The notes under the pieces are model-generated. The model was given only the letters and a program-made list of their open reading frames with translations. It made no database searches and had not been told where the DNA came from. From CAYUYM01 sp964449305 (GTDB taxonomy: Bacteria; Bacteroidota; Ignavibacteria; SZUA-365; CAYQST01), in NCBI GenBank assembly GCA_964449305.1, contig CAYUYM010000034.1, forward strand, positions 1 through 22,055: a stretch of DNA of 22,055 bases, read 5' to 3'. This document shows positions 1-7,471 of this stretch, one piece after another (position 1 is the first letter of the stretch; each line of letters begins with the position of its first letter). The position numbers were made by a program, and so were the translations under genes.

Positions 1-3000
1 GATGTTCCGCACAAGCACCTCGATCTCCGCAACGCGGCCCTGGTCCACGGACTCCTCGCGGAGCGCCACCGACCGGCTGTTGATGCCGAACTCGGCGAAC
101 TCCGAGAGGTGCATCACCTGAAGCGATCCCAGCGCCGGGCTGCCGTTGCCGAGGCTGTCGGAGAACCGCGCTACGAGACGCAGCAGCGGATGCCGTGCGG
201 GATCGATGCCCTGCACATCCAGCGGCACGCCAGGCGACACCGGTCCCGGACTCCAGACAACGGAGTCGGACGCCGCATCGATGAGCTGGAGGGCGAGTGC
301 CGAACCCGCACCTCCGGGGACGCCGTCCCAGCGCACCTGGCGCCACTCTCCCGCCGGGCCGATGACGGTGGTTCGCAGCAGTCCCCTGTCCGCATTCACC
401 GTGAGTGTGTCCTTGAAGAACGCCGGCCCGTAGCGGCGGTGCATCTCGCGCGCATGCAGGGGATCACCCTTCCTGGCGAAAAGGGCGTAGGAATCGCGGA
501 AGCCGATGCTGTCGGCGGACTGCGCACCGAAGAGCTTCAGCGCATCCTTCAGCTCGGGCGTGATGTTCGTGCCGCCGATGGTGAATTCCGGTGTCCCGTT
601 CGCATCATCGCGAATGGCGATGGCAACCCAGTCCTCGTCTGGCAGCGAGCGGAGGAGCGCCGCCATCGCCGCAGCGTGGTCGCGAAACGCGTAGGTGTCG
701 AACACGGTCGTGTCACGCACGGTGCCGCGGCGCCCGTCGATGACAGCCACGTTGAAGCCCCGCCGATTCGGTGCCACGTTCCGACCGTCCACCCAGATCT
801 CCGCAAAATCCTGGATCTCGATCTGGTTGTTGCCGGCCGAGACCACCTCCATCACCGCGGGGCGCACACCGAGTCGCACGGTGTCATCGGCGCCGGCCGC
901 CAGGGCGTCCATCACTCCGCTCATGAACTGCGCCTGCCTGTGCTGGCGCCACACATCGCCGTCCACCGTCCCGGCGTCCAGCGTCAGTGAGCGTGTCGGC
1001 GACCACTCCTCCGCCCCGGCGCTGGAGACGGCGCGCGCACGCCAGTACCAGACGGAGCCGGCACCAGGCTCGGGCACCCAGTCGTGCGACGTGTACGTCG
1101 TCTGCATGGGCAGCTCCACATCACGCACCACACCGGTGAAGTCCTGCGTCGTCGACATTTGGAAACGCACCACCGGCTGCGCCGCATCGGGGGGCGCCAC
1201 GGCGGGGTTGGCGACGCTGAACCGGATCGCGGCGCCTGCCGCGGAATGCACGGCATTGTCCAGCGGGAACACCGGCACCACACCGCGCGGCAGCACCACG
1301 CGGTCCACCCAGGCCGTGTTGTCCGCCGTCGTCCCCTCGGAGATTCGCCTGTCGGGATCGATGGTCACGGTGAATCGGACCTGCCCGGTGATGCGCGCAA
1401 GCGACACCGACCACGGGAGATCCACCGCGGGACCGAAGGCCTCGATCCGTCGCTGCTGCTGTGCGAGGACCACCGTGCCCTGCGTCATCCGGAGCACGAC
1501 ATCGATGGAATCGGCGAGGCAGAGTCCGTGGTTGTGCAGACGCGTGGTGATCACCGTCGGCGTGCTTTCCGACAGGATGGCCGGGGAGCTTGTGATGTCG
1601 CCCGCCTCCACGGCAAGTTCGGGCTTCGATGCGAGCGCGATGTGCGTCGCCGGGTCGCCAAGCACGATGTACTGGTTGACGGTGTTGATCGCGAACTGGC
1701 TGGACAGACCGCCCGCATCAAGCATGGCCTGTTTGGCGAACAACGACATGTCCCCATACCGTCGCACATTCCGTTCGAACAGTGCGCGGAAACACCCGTC
1801 GCTCAACGCCTCGTCGTAACTCACGACACCGAGGCCCGAGGTGCCGTAGGACGCGATGGAGCCGTTGCCCGCGGCCATCACGAATTTCTCGTTGAGGCCT
1901 GTCTCATAGGGCTCTGCAAAATGCGCGGTGTTGCAGGACCAGGTCACGAAGAAGGGCAGCCTGCCGCCCGTCGCGAAGATGTCCGGCCGTTCCACTCCCA
2001 TGTCGATGATGCGCGTGCCGCCATGCCCGACGAAGTTGAACCACAACACGCCGTTGTTCATCTCGGAGATGAGCGTGTCGAGGTCGTCGTAGCTCACGAT
2101 GTCGAGTCGGCGCTTGAGAATCATCCGCGGTTCGGTACATGCCGGGGCAATCCACTTCCGGATGGTGGCATCGATGTGCGGGCGGAACAGCGTGTCGCGC
2201 TCGTAGGTGCTCTTCCCACCGATGGCAAAGAGGAGGCGGCGGTTCCAGGCCTGCGGAAGTGCGGTCTCGTACGCGATCACCTTGTCCACCACCTGGTCTG
2301 CCTCGGCGGAGGTCTGTGCCGGGATGCGGCCGATGCTCATGATGGGGCGATACGGGGCGAGCGTGTCGAAGGCGACAAAGGCGTTGTCGTTCGCGGGATT
2401 GCCCGTGGTGGGCACATGGTCCACATTCACGGCGTTGGGGAGGTGGTATTTCGGATCCCAGCTCGCATCCCCGAGCATGAGCACGTAGCGGGGCGCGGGG
2501 GCGGGCCAGGTGTCGTGGGCCGTGCGCAGGAACGCCGTGATGGCGCCGGGATGCTTGTGCCCGAATCGGTGGGCGTTGTAGATGTCGCCCACATCCACGA
2601 TCACGGTGCGGAAGGTGTCGATGGCTGCACGATGCGCCGCAAGCCTCGCTGCCGCCTGCCGGAACGGTGGGGCGGTCACAATGATGTAGTCCGCACCGGT
2701 CGGTGCGTGATCGATGTCGGGAATCGTTGTGAGCGCAAGCGCCGTGGGTGTGAGCCTTCCGCGGGCATCGCAGGCGATGATCGATGCGTCGGCATCGATC
2801 GCGCAATCCACACGCAGGGAATCGCCGGCAGGCTCCACACGCGCACCCCGCACAATGGTGCCCCGTGTCAGGTTCAGAATCGTGACGGAGTCGCGGAAGC
2901 CTGTCATCATTGCTCGGACGCGCTGCGGGGCGATCACCGTGTCCCCCATCGCCTCCCGGTCATGGAACACCACACCGGCCCGCGCCGCAAGCGGCACGGT

Positions 3001-4434
3001 GTGGCGCAGATCGATCCAGTCCACATACACCCGCTCTATCGAGCAGTTCGGCTGCGTGGGCGGGCAGGCCACCGCCCCCAGCGCGCGGATCACCAGTCGG
3101 TTCGCGCCTGTGTGCAGCACGCCCTCCGGCGTCCGGACACTGCGCGTCACGATCTCCCGGCCGTCCACGAACACCGAGTCGATTCGGACACCGTTGAGCG
3201 TGAGGGCGACGAGCGACATGTCGCGGCTCGATCCCTTGAGCCGGAGGGTGACGAGCGTGGATGTCCCCGCGAGCGCATCGATGGAGAAGGGGATGACAAG
3301 GCTGTCGGTTTTCCTCACCCCCAGGCTGTCGTAGCGCCGGAGATACGACCAGATCCAGGTCTCCCCCGCCACCTTCTCCGAGATGGCGGATTCATAGTCG
3401 TTGTCGCCGGCGTGGTAGAGGTGATCCTCCTCCAGATGCAGACGCTCCATGGTCTCCGTCATCGGCTGCCCGCCGGCGGGTGTGCCGTCCTCCACACCGA
3501 ATCGCAGACCGCCCTGCCCGCCCCAGAGCAGCCATGCGGTGTTGTCGTCGGACCATTCATCGAACCACTCCCCATCCCCGCCCGGCCTGCGACGGAGGAA
3601 GAACTCCACGGCATCACCCTCGTCCAGACGGCCGTCCTCCTCGCCTCGCACAAGAACCGGCTGCTCCACCCCGTCCACCAGCAGACGCAGGCTCCGCGGG
3701 TCGAGCCCCTGCACCGGCACGCCCGCTGCGGCCATGTCGGCACGCGTGATGCGGTGGATGCCCGTGGCGCGTGTCGTGATCTTCAGCATGGGCTCGCCGG
3801 GCGTGTACCATGGCATGCCGGACACACGCGGTCCCGCCTCATGCCATGCTGCCGCATCCACGGCATTAACGATGTCCCCGTCGATCGCCCTGCCCGTCCC
3901 GGGCGCATCGATCACACCCGTCAGGCGGACGTCCACCACGGCGCTGCGCACCCATGTCAGTGTCGACGCCGGTGCGTCGTACCATGCCGGTGTGATGGTG
4001 ATGGTTGCCGTGCGCAGCCCATCCCGCCGGCCGAAGGTCGGGGCCGAGAGGGCGGCCGGCCGCACGGGAGCGGATGCCTGACGTGCTGACAACGGCACTC
4101 CGGCACTGTGCCACGGGTGCAGGGTGATGTGTCGCGCGGCCTCCTCACCCACCGTGATGGAGGCTGAGAGTGACGCCCCCGCCGGGAGCCCGAAGGTGAG
4201 GCTGCGGATCGGAAGCTGCGGCTGCCCGTCGCGATGCTGGATGAAGTGCCCGGGCATCGTGACGCGGCTGTACGATGCGTCGTCATCTGCCGGCCCGATG
4301 GAGGGTGGATCGTTGCGGAGCGTGATGCGCCAGTGGTCCACCGCCAGGCGTTCCACACGCATCTCCTGTGCCCGGGCCTGGGCCAGGACGAGGCCGAGCG
4401 TCATGGCGGCAAGAAGGAAACCTGCGCGCGTCAT
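1..4434 (-). CDS. Secreted C25 (gingipain/PorU-like) cysteine peptidase, C-terminus cut by window edge
   Basis: The frame stays open from ATG 4434 to base 1 (1478 codons, no stop), so the gene is partial at its 3' end. The N-terminus is a signal peptide (hydrophobic core FLLAAMTLGLVLA, likely cleavage after ARA near residue 22). Residues ~50-150 resemble the C25 propeptide (LPIRSLTFGLPAGA). Residues ~205-290 carry the 'TGIHRITRADMAAAGV...DEGDAVEF' region that precedes the catalytic domain in PorU-like proteins. The peptidase domain spans ~580-925, with the expected His804 (VGHGG) and Cys834 (WSCNT) dyad. A CARDB-like segment (~935-1030) and Fn3-like beta domains follow. The family includes gingipains and the type IX sortase PorU; PorU itself is usually ~1100-1300 residues, so this protein is longer. 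The ATG overlaps the stop of the upstream glycosyltransferase (ATGA), implying translational coupling to the polysaccharide cluster. C25 membership is firm. Whether it is a sortase or a secreted protease is open because the C-terminus is not visible. Confidence 0.9.
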   Translation of the reverse strand, partial: MTRAGFLLAAMTLGLVLAQARAQEMRVERLAVDHWRITLRNDPPSIGPADDDASYSRVTMPGHFIQHRDGQPQLPIRSLTFGLPAGASLSASITVGEEAARHITLHPWHSAGVPLSARQASAPVRPAALSAPTFGRRDGLRTATITITPAWYDAPASTLTWVRSAVVDVRLTGVIDAPGTGRAIDGDIVNAVDAAAWHEAGPRVSGMPWYTPGEPMLKITTRATGIHRITRADMAAAGVPVQGLDPRSLRLLVDGVEQPVLVRGEEDGRLDEGDAVEFFLRRRPGGDGEWFDEWSDDNTAWLLWGGQGGLRFGVEDGTPAGGQPMTETMERLHLEEDHLYHAGDNDYESAISEKVAGETWIWSYLRRYDSLGVRKTDSLVIPFSIDALAGTSTLVTLRLKGSSRDMSLVALTLNGVRIDSVFVDGREIVTRSVRTPEGVLHTGANRLVIRALGAVACPPTQPNCSIERVYVDWIDLRHTVPLAARAGVVFHDREAMGDTVIAPQRVRAMMTGFRDSVTILNLTRGTIVRGARVEPAGDSLRVDCAIDADASIIACDARGRLTPTALALTTIPDIDHAPTGADYIIVTAPPFRQAAARLAAHRAAIDTFRTVIVDVGDIYNAHRFGHKHPGAITAFLRTAHDTWPAPAPRYVLMLGDASWDPKYHLPNAVNVDHVPTTGNPANDNAFVAFDTLAPYRPIMSIGRIPAQTSAEADQVVDKVIAYETALPQAWNRRLLFAIGGKSTYERDTLFRPHIDATIRKWIAPACTEPRMILKRRLDIVSYDDLDTLISEMNNGVLWFNFVGHGGTRIIDMGVERPDIFATGGRLPFFVTWSCNTAHFAEPYETGLNEKFVMAAGNGSIASYGTSGLGVVSYDEALSDGCFRALFERNVRRYGDMSLFAKQAMLDAGGLSSQFAINTVNQYIVLGDPATHIALASKPELAVEAGDITSSPAILSESTPTVITTRLHNHGLCLADSIDVVLRMTQGTVVLAQQQRRIEAFGPAVDLPWSVSLARITGQVRFTVTIDPDRRISEGTTADNTAWVDRVVLPRGVVPVFPLDNAVHSAAGAAIRFSVANPAVAPPDAAQPVVRFQMSTTQDFTGVVRDVELPMQTTYTSHDWVPEPGAGSVWYWRARAVSSAGAEEWSPTRSLTLDAGTVDGDVWRQHRQAQFMSGVMDALAAGADDTVRLGVRPAVMEVVSAGNNQIEIQDFAEIWVDGRNVAPNRRGFNVAVIDGRRGTVRDTTVFDTYAFRDHAAAMAALLRSLPDEDWVAIAIRDDANGTPEFTIGGTNITPELKDALKLFGAQSADSIGFRDSYALFARKGDPLHAREMHRRYGPAFFKDTLTVNADRGLLRTTVIGPAGEWRQVRWDGVPGGAGSALALQLIDAASDSVVWSPGPVSPGVPLDVQGIDPARHPLLRLVARFSDSLGNGSPALGSLQVMHLSEFAEFGINSRSVALREESVDQGRVAEIEVLVRNI

Positions 4435-5642
4435 GCGGCCACCTCCTGGAGCAGGTGCAGGTAACGGTCGGCCAGCAGCTCGAAGTCGAAATGTGCCCGC
4501 ACATGCGCCGCCCCGGCGTGCCCATGCGCGGCGCGCAACGCCGGATCTGCATGGTAGGCACGGATCGCGTCGGCGAGACGTTCCGCGTCGCCTGGGGGGA
4601 TGGCGGTCCCGGCGCCCGCCTCGTCCATGATGCGCCGCGCCTCGCCATCGACGCCCAGCACCAGTGGCCGGCCCGCTGCCATCACCTCGAACATCTTCGA
4701 CGGAATCACCGTGCGGAAGAGTGGCGTGTCACGCAGCAGCACCACCCCCACATCGCTTTCCAGCCACATCCGTGCGATCGTCTGCCGCGGATGCCGGCCG
4801 ACGTAGGTCACGTTCGGCATGCCGGCGATCAGGGCCGCGAGGCGCTGCCGTTCGGCTCCGTCACCCGCGATCACGATGTGCACATCGGGAAGATCGGCGA
4901 GGCTCCGGGCCGCATCGAGCAGGATCTCGAGCCCGTGCGCCATGCCGATGGTGCCCGCGTACATCACGATGCACTTTCCGGCGAGCGCTCCGGTGAACTC
5001 CTGCCGCGCTGTGGCGGGGACGTCGAACATGCTGGAATCGATCCCGTTGGTCACCACCGCGAGGTGCGCGGCATCCACGCCGCAGTCGATGATGTGGTCC
5101 CGGAATGCGCGGCTCACCACCACGATGCGATCCGCGGCGTGATACATCCGCCGCTCGATCCACTGAAGGGCGTGGTATGCGCGTCGGTTCATGGACAGCC
5201 CCACCGCTTCGATGCTGTCGGGCCAGAGATCACGCACCTCCAGCACGAACGGGGCATCGATCATCCGCGACACCACCCCGCCCGCAAAGCCCGCCAGAAG
5301 CTGTGGTGATGAGGCGATGCACACATCCACCCGCTCCAGGGCGTTTGCAACGAGGATGGCGGAAAGCCCGAAGGTGACGAAATTGACCGATCGCTTGAGG
5401 GAACCGGCATTCGGCGTCACATACACCCAGCTCCGATACACGTTGATGCCGTCGATGATCTCATGCACGAAGGCCCGCCCCTCGTAGCCGGGATACACGC
5501 GTCCCGCAGGATAGTTGGGGATGCCGGCGATCACGGAGACGCGATGGCCCGCACGCACCCAGCGACGGCTCATCTCGTGGCAGCGCGCCGGGAGGGCGCC
5601 CATCTCCGGAGGAAAAAACTGGCTTATGTAGAGGATGTGCAC
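4431..5642 (-). CDS. Glycosyltransferase family 4, WbuB-like
   Basis: This 403-residue GT-B enzyme probably transfers a sugar from a nucleotide donor to a lipid-linked oligosaccharide at the cytoplasmic face of the inner membrane. The N-terminal Rossmann half begins MHILYISQFFPPE and has the WbuB-type acceptor-side sequence GIPNYPAGRVYPGY near residues 41-54. The C-terminal donor half contains VMYAGTIGMAHG (~230), the IAGDGAE turn and the EX7E-type region around SKMFEVMAAGRP (~310-322). Its start overlaps the end of the heparinase-like gene by 19 bp, and its stop overlaps the start of the C25 gene by 4 bp. WbuB proteins often act on N-acetylated amino sugars such as FucNAc, but the donor here cannot be read from sequence. 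Length is normal and no lesions are seen. Confidence 0.93.
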   Translation of the reverse strand: MHILYISQFFPPEMGALPARCHEMSRRWVRAGHRVSVIAGIPNYPAGRVYPGYEGRAFVHEIIDGINVYRSWVYVTPNAGSLKRSVNFVTFGLSAILVANALERVDVCIASSPQLLAGFAGGVVSRMIDAPFVLEVRDLWPDSIEAVGLSMNRRAYHALQWIERRMYHAADRIVVVSRAFRDHIIDCGVDAAHLAVVTNGIDSSMFDVPATARQEFTGALAGKCIVMYAGTIGMAHGLEILLDAARSLADLPDVHIVIAGDGAERQRLAALIAGMPNVTYVGRHPRQTIARMWLESDVGVVLLRDTPLFRTVIPSKMFEVMAAGRPLVLGVDGEARRIMDEAGAGTAIPPGDAERLADAIRAYHADPALRAAHGHAGAAHVRAHFDFELLADRYLHLLQEVAA

Positions 5643-7471
5643 GGGCGGAACACCGGCTGGAGTGAGACAGCATGCGGGCCGGCGGAAATCTGCATCATTC
5701 CATCCGGCGAATCAAGGCGGATCACCGGCATCTCCCCGGCGAGCCGGATGATGGTGACGAGTACTCCGGGAGCTGTGTGCGTGGAGCTGTGGCGGATGCT
5801 TTTTCGCCGCTGCATGAACCCGAAGCCCGGGTAGTACTCCGTGTCAGGCACGTCGATGGCGCTTCCCTCCGGCGGGACGATGATCCACGTGTCATCACCA
5901 TCCGCGCATTCCACTCGACCATCCATCAGCGTCGCGACGATGCGGGGGTGAAGATGGAGATGCCCCGTGATGCGATGCTCCCCGCGTCCGTGGATCCAGT
6001 CGACGATGACGACGAGGCTGTCTTCCAGCACCGCGATGCAGCGCTCGTGGATCACGCCCGGACGGGGACGCGCGTAGCCGTCGTGTGCGCCGCGCAGCAG
6101 TGTCCATGCACCCTCGTGCCCGATGCCTCCGCCCAACGTCCGTGCCCGGCGGCCGACACGGAAACTCCCCCACACCTCGGACTGCTCCCGTCCGTCGATC
6201 ATGAGCGTGTTGTGCGCCGCGGTGGACCGGCTGTACGTCCGCTCCGGCGATGCGCGATAGTGGAAGACGCCCGTGTCGGTGATCACACGCTGTCCGTGAA
6301 CGCTCAGCTCGAAGCTCAGGGTGTCGCAGTGGGCATGCCCGGGCTGGTGGTCGGGCCCCACATCCCCTGCGTCGAACACGAGGTGCAGCGCGCCATGTCG
6401 GTGCACAAGAAGCCCCGACACGGCGTGCGGGTCGTCGCCGCCACGTCCATCGGCGCTGCCCGGGTGCAGCCGTGCGAGCATCCGGCCGCGCTCAAGTACC
6501 TCTGTCGCGGTGATGAAAAAGCTCGACGTGGAATCGTTGAAGTGCGGGATGTCCCCGTCCGGGCAGAGCACCTCCCCGAGGAAGCCGGTCATGCGCTGTT
6601 GCGCATCAATCAGCCCCCGTGGTGCCGTGCGCCCTGATCCGGTGAGCATCTCGAGCATGTCCTGCACATCGTTCAACACGGAAGCATGGTACATGGGACT
6701 CCGCTCAAAGTGGCATCCATCCGCCAGCACCTGGTCACGCAGTTCGCGGTCCAGCAGCGCCAGCCCCCGGCGCAGGGCGCGCGACCCCGGTGCGCTGCGG
6801 AGAAACACGCCGGCCATCACCAGCGCCTTGATGTTGCGCATCAGGTGGTTGGCCATCGTCCCGAACTCCAGGTTGCGGAGAAGCACGCGCGTCATGCAGG
6901 CCACTCCGGAGGCCAGCGCCTGGATGCGGTGGTCCCGTCCATCCACATCCCTGTCACGCGCAATGCCGACGAGCCTGATCCACGCCTCGATGCGGATCGA
7001 CAGCACGTAGGGGTGCCACGCGCAGATGCGTGCCGCCGGGGCGTCGGGCGGGAAGACGCCGCTCCAGACGACGGCGAAATCGAGCGCGGCCAGCACCTCC
7101 TCCCTGCTGCAGTCCCCGTTGCGGAGCAGTGCCGGAAGCCAGTCGTGGTAGCAGAAATGGAACTGCCAGAGCAGGGGTTCACGCGCCACGATCTCCTGCC
7201 AGCCTGCCGGGTCCTCCGGGAACACCACCGTGCTGTTGAGGAACGTGAAACGATGCGCGGCGATGTCGATGTCCTCGCAGTGGTAACGCGTGCCCGTCGC
7301 AGGCGGGGCGTTCCACTCCACGGGCATGCGACAGCGGCGGGCGATGCCGCGCAACAGCCCTGCCCCGGCCAGCATGCGCAGCGTCGGTCCCTTGATCGTG
7401 CGGTGGATGCGCCACAGGATCATCGAGGGTCGGAGATGGGCGACCGAGCGGAGAAGGCGGGGGATGTTCAT
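5624..7471 (-). CDS. Heparinase II/III family protein (polysaccharide lyase fold)
   Basis: The protein has 615 residues: an alpha-helical N-terminal half (to ~330), as in the Hepar_II_III_N domain, and a beta-rich heparinase II/III-like C-terminal half. The signature GHAHCDTLSFELSV (His379, His381, Asp383) is followed by VITDTGVFHY, then TYSRSTAAHNT (Tyr413, His420, Asn421) and a WGSFRVG segment. These are the family's conserved catalytic and metal-site surroundings. Known members cleave uronic-acid-containing polysaccharides by beta-elimination. Homologues are frequent in capsule, O-antigen and exopolysaccharide clusters, where their job is poorly defined. No convincing signal peptide is visible in the N-terminus (MNIPRLLRSVAHLRPSM), so a cytoplasmic or peripheral location is possible. 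The ATG overlaps the asnB-like stop by 4 bp, and the 3' end overlaps the GT4 start by 19 bp. Family assignment is strong; substrate and direction (trimming, editing or none) are inference. Confidence 0.88.
   Translation of the reverse strand: MNIPRLLRSVAHLRPSMILWRIHRTIKGPTLRMLAGAGLLRGIARRCRMPVEWNAPPATGTRYHCEDIDIAAHRFTFLNSTVVFPEDPAGWQEIVAREPLLWQFHFCYHDWLPALLRNGDCSREEVLAALDFAVVWSGVFPPDAPAARICAWHPYVLSIRIEAWIRLVGIARDRDVDGRDHRIQALASGVACMTRVLLRNLEFGTMANHLMRNIKALVMAGVFLRSAPGSRALRRGLALLDRELRDQVLADGCHFERSPMYHASVLNDVQDMLEMLTGSGRTAPRGLIDAQQRMTGFLGEVLCPDGDIPHFNDSTSSFFITATEVLERGRMLARLHPGSADGRGGDDPHAVSGLLVHRHGALHLVFDAGDVGPDHQPGHAHCDTLSFELSVHGQRVITDTGVFHYRASPERTYSRSTAAHNTLMIDGREQSEVWGSFRVGRRARTLGGGIGHEGAWTLLRGAHDGYARPRPGVIHERCIAVLEDSLVVIVDWIHGRGEHRITGHLHLHPRIVATLMDGRVECADGDDTWIIVPPEGSAIDVPDTEYYPGFGFMQRRKSIRHSSTHTAPGVLVTIIRLAGEMPVIRLDSPDGMMQISAGPHAVSLQPVFRPCTSST

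Noticed and set aside
1084..4089. 1001-codon open frame on the plus strand
   Set aside because: It is antisense to the C25 gene, its product is Arg/His-rich without family features, and the minus frame has signal peptide, domains and catalytic motifs. Long antisense frames are common in GC-rich DNA.
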